Translations under genes and position numbers: made by a program
Assembly (NCBI GenBank): GCA_002450905.1
Contig: DKAT01000044.1
Location: forward strand, 62,452-94,108
Reading direction: 5' to 3'
Length of the DNA: 31,657 nucleotides
From: Spirochaetia bacterium UBA6919
GTDB taxonomy: Bacteria > Spirochaetota > UBA6919
Notes under the pieces: model-generated
What the model was told of the DNA's origin: nothing
Databases searched by the model: none
Seen by the model: the letters and a program-made list of their open reading frames with translations, nothing else
In this document: in pieces, positions 8,141 through 16,189 of the stretch
Layout: the number at the start of each line of letters is the position of its first letter
Numbering within the stretch: position 1 is the first letter of the stretch

Positions 8141-8483
8141 ACGAGATACCTCCATGGAATAAAGAATAACACAAATAAAACTGATTTCAAATGTTTATAT
8201 TAGGACTTACTTACATTTTATTAATATCAATTGTTAATAATCATCATTAATAAATCCTCAATATGAAATCTTGATAATAATTACCACAATTAACTTCCCT
8301 AATTAAAATCCATTTAAGAATATCCATCCCAAAAATTGAATTAAGCAGAATACTTTATGGGAGAAGCAAGGGAAAATTATGGGAAAAACTCATTGAGAAA
8401 TCACCCAGATAAGTTAAAATATTTTAATCTCACCATCCAAAAAATAACAATAATTTAATTTCTCTAAAATTATCACCGCTACT
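8141..8483. other. Intergenic gap with short purine-rich repeat
   Basis: This 340-bp gap lies between the start of the exported-protein gene and the stop of the TPR gene, both on the minus strand. It contains the purine-rich repeat at 8354-8389 and is otherwise AT-rich. I see no ORF, RNA gene or terminator with a T-tract. Confidence 0.55.
8354..8389 (+). repeat. Purine-rich modular repeat, copy 1
   Basis: Plus strand: TTTATGGGAGAAGCAAGGG followed by AAAATTATGGGAAAAAC. The same two modules (TATGGGAGAAGyAAGGG and TTATGGGAAAAAC) recur at 13050-13085 in the opposite order. It is intergenic, downstream of the TPR gene. Function unknown. Confidence 0.5.
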
Positions 8484-9020
8484 TTATTCCGGACGATATC
8501 CTAATTCAATGGACCTATCATAATCTTTTTTTGCAAGATCATTTTGATTAGTGATTTTATAGACTAAACTCCTGCTGTAATAAGCTTTTTCATTATCTTG
8601 TCGGAGAGTGATTGATTGAGTAAAATCCTCAATAGCTTTATCATACAGGTTTAGTTTAAAGTAGATTTCTCCTCGATAGAAATAACTATCTTCATGATCT
8701 GGGTTGATCTGAATAGCTGTGGTGAAATCGTGTATGGCATTTTCGTATTGTTCAATATTGTCGTGTACGTGTGCTCTCAGGTAAAGGGCGTCAAAATATC
8801 TGGGATCTTTTTCGATAACATAATTTAAATCATTAATAGCTTTGTCATAGTCCTCTAGAACATTGTAAACCGCTGATCGGTGGTAGTAAGTCAGTAGTTT
8901 ATCAGGATATTGGAGAATTATCTTGTTGAAAGTATCAATTGCATTGTCAAATTCTCCAAACTCGAGTTGGCCAAATGCCTGGGAGTATTGATCATCAATG
9001 GATAATTTATCAGAAGACAT
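8484..9020 (-). CDS. Tetratricopeptide-repeat protein
   Basis: Protein of 178 aa consisting almost entirely of about five TPR units, beginning near residue 12: GQLEFGEFDNAIDTFNKII, then YDKAINDLNYVIEKDP, YENAIHDFTTAIQINP, YDKAIEDFTQSI and NDLAKKDYDRSIELG. Each unit shows the usual small, aromatic and proline positions of the 34-residue repeat. There is no signal peptide or membrane segment, so it is probably a cytoplasmic scaffold for protein-protein contacts; the partner is unknown. The ATG has only a distant AAGG some 20 nt upstream. It is transcribed divergently from the YcxB-like gene at 9188. Confidence 0.92.
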   Translation of the reverse strand: MSSDKLSIDDQYSQAFGQLEFGEFDNAIDTFNKIILQYPDKLLTYYHRSAVYNVLEDYDKAINDLNYVIEKDPRYFDALYLRAHVHDNIEQYENAIHDFTTAIQINPDHEDSYFYRGEIYFKLNLYDKAIEDFTQSITLRQDNEKAYYSRSLVYKITNQNDLAKKDYDRSIELGYRPE

Positions 9021-9187
9021 GTTAATTTATTTTTTACCGACCTTTGAGACATTTCTATCCGATTACTTATAATATAAATTATTTTTGCAGAATGTTAAGA
9101 AAATTATTTTAGGAATCCGAGGTATACAGTGATTTATTTTTATATATTAATCATTGAATGATATTTAGTTTATAAGGTATCTAATTT

Positions 9188-9727
9188 ATGATTTCAATCA
9201 ATTACGAAATAACTCTTGAAGATATTCTCCAGTTTAATCTCTATGTACAGAAACAATCACCCAGTCAGCAACGTTTCATTTCATTTATTCAATATTTTTT
9301 TCCAATTATAATAATATTTCTTTCATTTTACTTAATTTACATGGTGGGTCTGCAATTACAAAGCATATTATATATTATTTTTAGTATATTATGGTTTGTT
9401 TTTATTCCAAAATTAATAAGAATTACAACGAAATATCAAGCCAAACGATTATTGGGTGAGGGAAAGAATAGTGCTATGCTGGGGAATTTTATATTGACCC
9501 TTAGTGAGAACAGCATCCATTATAGATCAGATAGTGGTGAGTCAACTACCCATTGGAATGGAATTAATAAAATTAGTGAATCCAATCAGTATATTTATAT
9601 ATTTTTAAGTAGTATTTCAGCTTATATTATTCCTAAAAAGGCTTTTGCCAAGGATGAAGAATTGAATAATTTTCTTGATTTCGCTAAAAATTGCTTTCAT
9701 CAATCCAACCCAGATTTGAAGTCCTAA
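9188..9727 (+). CDS. YcxB-like membrane protein
   Basis: Inner-membrane protein of 179 aa. Two hydrophobic helices (about residues 30-53 and 56-76) are followed by a cytoplasmic C-terminal domain with the pattern of the YcxB-like family: LSENSIHYRSDSGESTTHW, then NGINKISESNQYIYIFLS and YIIPKKAF. The function of this family is unknown. The ATG follows AAGG at about 9 nt. It converges on the SoxYZ-like gene, whose stop is only 19 bp away on the other strand. Confidence 0.82.
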   Translation: MISINYEITLEDILQFNLYVQKQSPSQQRFISFIQYFFPIIIIFLSFYLIYMVGLQLQSILYIIFSILWFVFIPKLIRITTKYQAKRLLGEGKNSAMLGNFILTLSENSIHYRSDSGESTTHWNGINKISESNQYIYIFLSSISAYIIPKKAFAKDEELNNFLDFAKNCFHQSNPDLKS

Positions 9728-9746
9728 AAAATTAGTGTCTTATAGA

Positions 9747-10475
9747 TTAATATTCATTTTTTTCATAGTCAGGGGGCATTGCGGTTTTAGAATAATATTT
9801 ACCTTGAGAATCTCGGAAAAGGATTTTTATTGCCCCTTTTTTGGGATAAGGGATTTTTAATGCGATATAGGGATTTTCACTGAGATTTTCATTGGTTTGG
9901 ATGCGGATCACTGATCTGTTTCTGTAGTATAGGAATATATTTGTTACAAAATGAGGTCTTTTTCTTCCAAAACTTCCGATAATTTGTGGATGGATAATTA
10001 CAGCCTGGATCTTTAATGGCTGACCCTTTTGAGGAGTACCTGGTTTTAATATTACAGTTCCTATTTTTGCACAAGGATTTTTTGAACACCCTCCTTTATT
10101 TACTTTTACAAAGCTTTTTGAGATGACCCTCTTTCCCTTTCTTGTGCTGGCTATAGCTACAACCTGGGAAGATTGTCTGAATCTTATTCTTGCAGCAAAG
10201 TATGCATTCTTTGTGACTTGGAGGTATTGAAGTCTTGCTACAAGGGGTTTTGTGTTCTTTTCTATGAATATTTCAAGGGATGTATAATAATCATTCTTGG
10301 ATAATGATGAGGAATCAAAATCTGCAGTAACAGGGACTATGGCTCCATTGTATGCTATTTTAGGGGCTATAATTTTACATTGATCTTTTTCATTAATCTT
10401 TGATGAACTCCAGGATTGTGACCAGGACATTGTTGTAGTGATAAAAATAATGAAAAGGGCGATGAGCATTTTCAT
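9747..10475 (-). CDS. Exported SoxY-SoxZ fusion, sulfur-carrier-like
   Basis: Secreted protein of 242 aa with signal peptide MKMLIALFIIFITTTMSWSQ. Residues 34-130 match SoxY: CKIIAPKIAYNGAIVPVTADF, a strand LEIFIEKNTKPLVARLQYL, an arginine/alanine block, and VKVNKGGC ending at C130. Residues 137-235 match SoxZ: KIGTVILKPGTPQKGQ, VIIHPQIIGSFG (HPMETG in SoxZ), SENPYIALKIP and KKGAIKILFRDSQG. In SoxY the Cys of the C-terminal GGCGG carries the sulfur intermediate; here C130 is retained but internal, followed by SKNPC. C33 and C135 are the other cysteines. A single-chain SoxYZ-like carrier associated with quinoprotein dehydrogenases is a known family and is the nearest match. No SoxAX, SoxB or SoxCD gene is in the window, so the donor is unknown. 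GGAG precedes the ATG. Confidence 0.82.
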   Translation of the reverse strand: MKMLIALFIIFITTTMSWSQSWSSSKINEKDQCKIIAPKIAYNGAIVPVTADFDSSSLSKNDYYTSLEIFIEKNTKPLVARLQYLQVTKNAYFAARIRFRQSSQVVAIASTRKGKRVISKSFVKVNKGGCSKNPCAKIGTVILKPGTPQKGQPLKIQAVIIHPQIIGSFGRKRPHFVTNIFLYYRNRSVIRIQTNENLSENPYIALKIPYPKKGAIKILFRDSQGKYYSKTAMPPDYEKNEY

Positions 10476-10665
10476 AATAGAGAACTCCTTGTAAGTATGT
10501 TTTGTTATTGAGATAATTTAACTACATAATACTTTTTTTTCAAGGAATTTATCGGAAAATGAATTGTTTTTCAACAGAGTTGGTTATTAATAATTTCCTC
10601 AATTTACGAAAATCCATTATATTTTTTAAATAGTATTTTATATCATTTCGTCCATAGGAGGGATC

Positions 10666-12972
10666 ATGTCTCAGGAAGGAAGCTCACCCCAGTCATTTTT
10701 TAGCGATAGACCTGTCAGCAAGAAAGAAGAGGCTTTATTATATCATTCTGAGGGGAGGAAGGGAAAAATAGAGGTAATACCATCTAAACCATGTTCGTCA
10801 CAAAGGGATTTATCCTTAGCCTATACTCCTGGAGTCGCTGTACCCTGTCTTAAGATTAAAGATAACCCAAAAGATGCTTATGAATATACGTCAAAAGGAA
10901 ATTTAGTTGCAGTAATATCGAATGGAACAGCAGTACTGGGACTTGGAAATATTGGAGCTCTTGCGGGGAAGCCTGTGATGGAGGGAAAAGGGGTATTATT
11001 TAAGAAGTTTGCAGACATCGATGTGTTTGATATTGAGGTCAATACCACAGACCCCGATGAATTTATAAGAACAGTCAAGCTATTGGAGCCAACGTTCGGC
11101 GGAATTAATCTTGAGGACATCAAAGCACCGGAGTGTTTCTATATAGAAGAGCAGTTGAAGAAGATTATGAACATTCCAGTATTCCACGATGACCAGCATG
11201 GCACAGCTATTATATCATCTGCAGCATTATTGAATGCACTAGACCTGACTGGAAAGAAAATAGAGGATATTAAAGTTGTGTTTAGTGGAGCTGGGGCAGC
11301 TGGTATTGCCTGTGCACGGTTGTATATTTCTATGGGAGTACGTCGGGAAAATCTTATTCTCTGCGATAGTCAGGGAACAATCTATAAGGGAAGAGCTCAT
11401 GGGATGACACCAATTAAAGAGGAATTCGCTATAGAAACAAATGCAAGAACTCTTGCTGATGCTCTTAAGGGGGCTGATGTCTTTGCAGGAGTATCTTCAG
11501 GTGGTCTTGTCACTCCAGATATGGTGAGAACAATGAATCAGAACCCAATAATTTTTGCTATGGCAAATCCTGATCCTGAGATAAGCTATCCAGATGCTGT
11601 TGAAGCACGTCCTGATATAATCATGGCTACAGGTCGAAGTGATTATCCAAATCAGGTGAATAACGTTCTTGGATTCCCATTTATATTTCGAGGGGCACTG
11701 GATGTCCATGCTACAGCGATTAATGAGGAAATGAAGTTAGCTGCAGTTAAAGCAATAGCACAGTTAGCCAAAGAACCAGTGCCTGATAGCGTCTTAAGAG
11801 CTTATGGACTAAGCGATATAGAATATGGAAAGGAATATATTATTCCGAAACCCTTCGATCCTAGAGTACTCACTCATGTAGCCCCTGCTGTAGCCAAAGC
11901 GGCAATGGAAAGCGGTGTCGCCCAGAAACCTATAAAGGACTTTGAAAAATATAAAGAACAGCTGGAAAAGATTCATGGCACAAGGGAATTTGTTGTAAGA
12001 CAGATTATAAATAGAGTGAAAAAGAAACATCACTGGATAGTCTTTCCAGAAGGTGCTGAGGAAAAGATTTTAAAAGCCGCACACATTATTAATGAAGAAC
12101 GCATTGCAACCCCTATTTTATTGGGAAATGAAAAAAAAATCCAACAAATTGCAGAAGAAAGTGGAATTGTTTTAAAGGATGCGGTACTTATTGATCCTCT
12201 TACATCCTTTCGCCATGATAAATACGCGAAAATCCTTTATGATACAAGAAAGAGAAAGGGTGTTTTTTTAAAACAGGCTTATCAATTAATGAATCAAAAC
12301 ATATATTACGGGATGATGATGCTTGAAAGCGGGGATGCTGATGGTCTTATCTCTGGGTTGACGACTCATTACCCTGAAACCATTAGACCTGCTCTTGAAG
12401 TTATTAAAATACGTGAAGATATTTCATCCGTATCCAGTTTTTACTTTGTGATGTTCAAAGAGAAATCATATATATTTGCTGATACTACTGTGAATATTGA
12501 TCCTACAGCGGAACAACTTTGTGAAATTGCCATTGCCTGTTCAAATGCAGCAGTAACTCTCGGAATGGTACCGAAAATCGCAATGTTATCATTCTCTAAT
12601 TTTGGGAGTGTCAAGCATCCATCACCACAGAAAGTAGCCAGAGCTGTTAAACTTGTTAATGAGAAAAGACCTGATCTGGTTATCGATGGAGAGATGCAAG
12701 CTGATACAGCGATTTCACCCACAATAATGGAAGAAGTATTTCCATTTTCAAGGATTAAAGGAGGTGAGGCGAATATCTTGATATTTCCAGAACTTCATTC
12801 AGCAAATATATGTTATAAATTAATGGAACATCTTGGAAAAGCAGAACTTATAGGGCCTATACTACTTGGGCTTCAGAAACCAGTAAATGTTTTATCAAGG
12901 GGGTGTTCTGTTGAGAATATCGTCAATATAGCAGCGTTTACTGCTTTGGAAATCGATACGAAAGCATTTTAA
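10666..12972 (+). CDS. maeB: NADP-dependent malic enzyme with phosphotransacetylase-like C-terminal domain
   Basis: Cytoplasmic enzyme of 768 aa that oxidatively decarboxylates malate to pyruvate, making NADPH. The malic enzyme part (to about residue 420) has SLAYTPGVAVPC, the conserved GLGNIGALAGKPVMEGK, the metal-binding region (FHDDQHGTAI) and the nucleotide fold VVFSGAGAAGIACARLY. The remaining 330 residues are a phosphate acetyl/butyryl transferase-like domain (from about WIVFPEGAEEKILKAA through GLTTHYPETIRPALEVI to the C terminus), as in MaeB of proteobacteria, where it acts in regulation and assembly rather than acetyl transfer. Length is typical for MaeB (about 760 aa). AGGAGGG stands just upstream of the ATG. 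It is monocistronic; a small dyad (TCTGA-ATATA-TCAGA) follows the stop but has no T-tract. Confidence 0.95.
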   Translation: MSQEGSSPQSFFSDRPVSKKEEALLYHSEGRKGKIEVIPSKPCSSQRDLSLAYTPGVAVPCLKIKDNPKDAYEYTSKGNLVAVISNGTAVLGLGNIGALAGKPVMEGKGVLFKKFADIDVFDIEVNTTDPDEFIRTVKLLEPTFGGINLEDIKAPECFYIEEQLKKIMNIPVFHDDQHGTAIISSAALLNALDLTGKKIEDIKVVFSGAGAAGIACARLYISMGVRRENLILCDSQGTIYKGRAHGMTPIKEEFAIETNARTLADALKGADVFAGVSSGGLVTPDMVRTMNQNPIIFAMANPDPEISYPDAVEARPDIIMATGRSDYPNQVNNVLGFPFIFRGALDVHATAINEEMKLAAVKAIAQLAKEPVPDSVLRAYGLSDIEYGKEYIIPKPFDPRVLTHVAPAVAKAAMESGVAQKPIKDFEKYKEQLEKIHGTREFVVRQIINRVKKKHHWIVFPEGAEEKILKAAHIINEERIATPILLGNEKKIQQIAEESGIVLKDAVLIDPLTSFRHDKYAKILYDTRKRKGVFLKQAYQLMNQNIYYGMMMLESGDADGLISGLTTHYPETIRPALEVIKIREDISSVSSFYFVMFKEKSYIFADTTVNIDPTAEQLCEIAIACSNAAVTLGMVPKIAMLSFSNFGSVKHPSPQKVARAVKLVNEKRPDLVIDGEMQADTAISPTIMEEVFPFSRIKGGEANILIFPELHSANICYKLMEHLGKAELIGPILLGLQKPVNVLSRGCSVENIVNIAAFTALEIDTKAF

Positions 12973-13049
12973 TCTGAATATATCAGAAGTTAATAACTAA
13001 AATTAATATAAGCCTTCAAAATTGTGATAATTAACGATCAATCACTCTC

Positions 13050-13085
13050 TTTATGGGAAAAACATGGGAGAAGTAAGGGAAAAAA
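13050..13085 (+). repeat. Purine-rich modular repeat, copy 2
   Basis: Plus strand: TTTATGGGAAAAACATGGG then AGAAGTAAGGGAAAAA. It carries the two modules of copy 1 (8354-8389) in swapped order. It lies in the gap between the 3' ends of maeB and the PilZ gene. Confidence 0.5.
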
Positions 13086-13239
13086 TATAAATGTTTAAAT
13101 CAATCTATTCCTGAGAAGAACATTGAAGTACAAGACTTGGGGAAAATGATTATAAAAATAAATAAATTTGTACTCAAAAAAAAATCATAACATTAGCATT
13201 TTATAAAATTGGAATATCATCTCTATTAGGTTAATGAAT

Positions 13240-13647
13240 TTATGAATCCATCATAATAGCCCCTTTGAGAACGAGGCGTTTATTTTCGTGTTTTGCTAAT
13301 TCCTGAATTTTATTTCTTTGAACATCATTTAGCTCATTAAATGAACATCCCATTTCGATGAGAGAATCGTCTTCGTGGATTTTTGTCCAGACCTGGTGTA
13401 CATTCATATCAATGGGTTCAAATTCTATTCCATCAGGTGGTTGCAGGATGATATTGAAATCTTTATCATCAAAATTTTGATTTTTATCAATCCATATATT
13501 GATGCCTGTCTCACTGATATTTAACAGATACCCCAGGGCATTAATACGTTTATCCTGTGGATTTTTTTGAATGATCGTCCAGAATATTTTGTGACGAGTG
13601 TTATTTCTTTTTTCAGAGATCCGATCGATGGTATTTTCCTTATTCAT
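13240..13647 (-). CDS. PilZ-domain protein
   Basis: Cytoplasmic protein of 135 aa that probably binds cyclic di-GMP. The two PilZ ligand motifs are present: R14-N-N-T-R18 (RxxxR) and N43-I-S45-E-T-G48 (D/N-x-S-x-x-G), followed by the beta-barrel strands INIWIDKN, FNIILQPP and VHQVWTKIHEDDSLIEMGCSFN, with a C-terminal helix (VQRNKIQELAKHENKR). It is a stand-alone PilZ protein; its target (motility, adhesion or polysaccharide export) is not shown by its neighbours. The frame opens at 13677, but the ATG at 13647 lies ten bases after GGAGG and is the better start, which also places the RxxxR motif at the usual distance from the N terminus. Confidence 0.9.
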   Translation of the reverse strand: MNKENTIDRISEKRNNTRHKIFWTIIQKNPQDKRINALGYLLNISETGINIWIDKNQNFDDKDFNIILQPPDGIEFEPIDMNVHQVWTKIHEDDSLIEMGCSFNELNDVQRNKIQELAKHENKRLVLKGAIMMDS

Positions 13648-14043
13648 TAAAATTAACCCTCCATAATATTTACCCATGCATCTAATGTAGCGGTTAATTA
13701 AAGAAGTTGATTATCTGTTTATCAAAAAATGCATGTCATTTAATTTAACACCTGACATTCTCAATTAAATCTTAGATTTAATAAAATAATAATTATTGAA
13801 AGATCGTCTATCAGATTTTTTGATAATTTTAAATGAGACAGTTCATATATACTAATAATCTTTAAAATTTGAAACCAAAATCTTCTAATTCAGCAGGTGT
13901 ATGGTGGAGTCAAACCACCCGTTTGCTATTTTAAAATCAGAAGATTATCAATATAGAGTTAATCATTTGAAATACAACTCAACTAGCTTGGTATTATTTA
14001 AATCTTTATAGATATTTACAGAAACAAAGACACCAACTTAACT
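13648..14043. other. Intergenic gap holding repeat copy B
   Basis: This gap of about 400 bp contains the PilZ leader (13648-13700), an AT-rich stretch without ORFs, and repeat copy B (13851-14021) next to the lipoprotein gene's stop. A weak dyad (TATCAGATTTTTTGATA) occurs at about 13810-13826. No RNA gene was recognised. Confidence 0.55.
13851..14021 (-). repeat. Degenerate intergenic repeat, copy B (about 171 bp)
   Basis: Same element as 7525-7699, with matching ends (ACTAATAATC and ATATTTACAG) and core (AGTCAAACCACCCGTTT, then CAGAAGATTATCA). The minus strand core folds as GGTGG-TTTGACT-CCACC, a five-pair hairpin at the same place as the weaker stem of copy A. It begins 22 bp after the stop of the lipoprotein gene at 14044. 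Confidence 0.65.
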
Positions 14044-14466
14044 TTAATAGGTTGTGAATCTTCTGAACATGAACCAGTGCTTTTTTCTATTAATTCCAAG
14101 ATACATCAAATCATTACCTCGAAATATACATTTGATGTAATTTGAACCTACAGATGGGATGGTGTATTTAAAAATATTATCTGAAACATGTTCCCAATAC
14201 CAAATGGATTTACGATTTATCACGAGCTTTCCATCGGCGCGGAATTCCCATAATTCACTTAATACTCTTTTTTTATATGTTTTATCGTATGCATAGAATT
14301 TTCTATACCATATCCCAATGATAGATGATTTAGAATCAATACTTGGATTATGGGATATTGGATCTGGCGGAAAATTATAATTAGTTGCTGTACCACAGGA
14401 AAATACTCCAGTTGTAATGATAATAAAAATTAATAGCTGGACATAAGATTTTTTTGTAATAAACAT
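14044..14466 (-). CDS. Small lipoprotein of unknown function
   Basis: Lipoprotein of 140 aa: the signal peptide ends in a lipobox (GVFSC, lipidated C24), so the mature protein is anchored in a membrane. The mature domain is about 100 residues and beta-rich, with IIGIWYRKFYAYDK, a strand pair LWEFRADGKLVINRKSIWYW and a closing LMYLGINRKKHWFMFRRF. The order GxW, then an ADGK-type turn, then W plus a terminal strand resembles the exported protein at 7715, and both genes share a repeat on their 3' side, so I infer a common origin although overall identity is low. AAAGGAG lies just upstream of the ATG. Its role cannot be assigned. Confidence 0.82.
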   Translation of the reverse strand: MFITKKSYVQLLIFIIITTGVFSCGTATNYNFPPDPISHNPSIDSKSSIIGIWYRKFYAYDKTYKKRVLSELWEFRADGKLVINRKSIWYWEHVSDNIFKYTIPSVGSNYIKCIFRGNDLMYLGINRKKHWFMFRRFTTY

Positions 14467-14649
14467 AACATCTCCTTTTGATAAAATAATAAACCATATC
14501 TATTATAAAAGTAACTGATATTATATCTATAGTCAAGGATAACATTTTATTGTTTTGTTATTTTGGATAAATTGCCATAAAATATTAGAATAATTTGTTT
14601 AAGGAGATTTAAGGCCACTTTTCATATGTGATATTTAAAAATTATAATA

Positions 14650-15360
14650 TCAAAGAGATTTATTATATGAGTTTAAAAATTTTTTAAGATAATTATAAGC
14701 TTCCGTAATTTTTTGAAATTTGCTGTAAGCATGCGGGGAGTTATTAATATCGGGATGATATTTTTTTGCCAGGATTTTATATTTTGTTTGTACTTTATCA
14801 AATGAGGAGCCGTTTTCAAGATCAAAGATATCATAATGTTTTTTTAATTCTGGATAATAAATAGCAATATTTTTAATTTTATTTGCTTGGTCAATGAATT
14901 CAGGGTATTCTGCATTTAATAAATCGAAGTTATTACCATCTAAATAGTATCCTGAAATCCCTTTGTGTTTTAGAATTTGTTTTTGACTTAATTTTTTTTC
15001 TTTGTTTTGATGATATGGGCAGTATAATTCTTCAATGCTTTTTTCAGAAAGACAAAATCGCTTGTTTTTTTCATTAAAATATGGACAGAAAGTAGGGTCA
15101 GGTTTTTTAAAAAGATAAATATAAATATAATATATATGTAAAAAATAATCAGATTGAAGGAGAGATAATGCTAGTTTGTGAAGGTTATGGTATAAAATAA
15201 AATGTATTTGGACGATTGTTAAATCCAGATCTCTCATGGAGCGATCCTTAACATGAGGGAAAAATTCCCTTATGAGGGTACTTTCAAGAACAGGGGACGT
15301 TTGTTCTTTTAAATACTGAAATAATATATCTTCATTGATGACGGATTTGATTTTCACCAT
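14650..15360 (-). CDS. Protein with C-terminal J domain and a Cys/His cluster
   Basis: Cytoplasmic protein of 236 aa. The C-terminal 60 residues are a J domain: helix II KVQTKYKILAKKYHPD with the HPD triad at 202-204, then the loop INNSPHAYSKF and helix III FQKITEAYNYLKKFL. It should therefore stimulate DnaK ATPase. The first 170 residues match nothing I know; they are helical and contain FCPYF (C92), FC (C103) and YCPYH (C114, H117), a plausible zinc site C-x10-C-x10-C-x2-H. The Gly/Phe region and the DnaJ zinc domain are absent, so this is a class III J protein with the J domain at the unusual end. No clear Shine-Dalgarno precedes the ATG. It is followed on the same strand by the gap before the lipoprotein at 14044. 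Confidence 0.82.
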   Translation of the reverse strand: MVKIKSVINEDILFQYLKEQTSPVLESTLIREFFPHVKDRSMRDLDLTIVQIHFILYHNLHKLALSLLQSDYFLHIYYIYIYLFKKPDPTFCPYFNEKNKRFCLSEKSIEELYCPYHQNKEKKLSQKQILKHKGISGYYLDGNNFDLLNAEYPEFIDQANKIKNIAIYYPELKKHYDIFDLENGSSFDKVQTKYKILAKKYHPDINNSPHAYSKFQKITEAYNYLKKFLNSYNKSL

Positions 15361-15405
15361 TGCAACGCTATGAGAGGTATAGTATTTTTTGCCCTTTAAG
15401 GATGG

Positions 15406-15430
15406 TAATTTTATACTTAGTATAAAATTA
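15406..15430. promoter_or_regulatory. Perfect 25-bp inverted repeat upstream of the J-domain gene
   Basis: TAATTTTATAC-TTA-GTATAAAATTA is an 11-bp perfect dyad with a 3-nt centre, about 46 bp upstream of the J-domain start. It may be an operator or, since it is followed by T-rich DNA on neither strand, simply a cruciform-prone site. No regulator is encoded nearby. Confidence 0.5.
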
Positions 15431-15450
15431 TTTATAGATTGAAGATAATT

Positions 15451-15478
15451 TTACCCTGAAGCAGAGCCTCCAGGGTAA
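15451..15478 (-). terminator. Hairpin after the FecR gene, terminator-like
   Basis: On the minus strand TTACCCTG pairs with CAGGGTAA, and the stem continues inward with G-T, A-T and G-C pairs. The hairpin lies 12 bp past the FecR stop codon and is the only GC-containing stem in the area, which suggests transcription ends here. The tail after it is AT-rich but not a real T-run. Flanking arms AATTATTTATA (15426-15436) and TATAAATAATT (15482-15492) form a further outer dyad. Confidence 0.55.
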
Positions 15479-15490
15479 GATTATAAATAA

Positions 15491-16105
15491 TTATTCATCT
15501 TCGTCTTGAGACCATTCAATCCTTCTTTCAGAAGTAAGACTATTTGGTTTATCAGGTGTATTTCCATATTTTACTTGAGTTTGTTGCCCTTTATTAACGA
15601 GGACTTTTGCATCTTTGGCTGAGACTTCTACTTTTCCTTTGTATACCTCAACTTTCATAGTCTTTTTTTGATCAAGACTGACAAAGAATTTAGTACCCCG
15701 GACACCAGCAACACCTGAGGCAGTAGTGACTCTAAAATTGTGTCCTCTTCTTAGACGTCTGACATTTGCGTATATAGAACCGTTTTGTAATCTGATATCT
15801 GCATTTCTACCTGTGTTGGTACGATTATATTGGGAAAGAGAGATTGTTGAGTTGCTACCGATTTGCACAAGGGAGCCATCATCAAAGCGTAATTCTACAC
15901 GTGAATTGGAACCAGTTTTGAGGTAATCATTTTGGGTAAGGACACTGCCTGGTCTATAAATTTGTGCCCAACGACCGTTTATTGTTCTATAAGCTGTACC
16001 TTTGACGTAACGTATTGAAGCTGTTCTTCCACATGTATCATTAGAAGTTAGGGAGCCTGGGATTAGAAATAAGCAGCCCAGAATAATTAGTGATATTTTT
16101 TTCAT
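15491..16105 (-). CDS. FecR-domain exported protein
   Basis: Exported protein of 204 aa. A signal peptide (MKKISLIILGCLFLIPGSLT) is followed by a FecR-type domain: GTAYRTINGRWAQIYRPGSVL, LKTGSNSRVELRFDDGSLVQIG, LQNGSIYANVRR, FRVTTASGVAGVRGTKFFV, and VEVYKGKVEVSAKDAKVLV. The tail (TSERRIEWSQDEDE) is acidic. In iron systems FecR transmits a signal to a sigma factor; here there is no cytoplasmic domain or sigma gene, so this is the free, periplasmic or surface kind of FecR protein seen in spirochaetes, whose role is unknown. The frame begins at an ATG at 16120 that is part of the Shine-Dalgarno (ATGGAG); the ATG at 16105 is the likely start. Upstream on the same strand, 84 bp away, is the YwqK-repeat lipoprotein. 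Confidence 0.88.
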   Translation of the reverse strand: MKKISLIILGCLFLIPGSLTSNDTCGRTASIRYVKGTAYRTINGRWAQIYRPGSVLTQNDYLKTGSNSRVELRFDDGSLVQIGSNSTISLSQYNRTNTGRNADIRLQNGSIYANVRRLRRGHNFRVTTASGVAGVRGTKFFVSLDQKKTMKVEVYKGKVEVSAKDAKVLVNKGQQTQVKYGNTPDKPNSLTSERRIEWSQDEDE

Positions 16106-16189
16106 AGATTTACACTCCATAAAGTATTATTAAATTATTATACAAACGTGATTAATTATAATTTTATAACATAAAATATAATTCAGCAA

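Noticed and set aside
12973..12987. TCTGA-ATATA-TCAGA as a maeB terminator
   Set aside because: The stem is only five pairs, AT-rich, and no T-run follows.
15491..16105. FecI-FecR iron signalling
   Set aside because: The protein has a signal peptide and no cytoplasmic sensor part, and no sigma factor or TonB receptor gene is adjacent.
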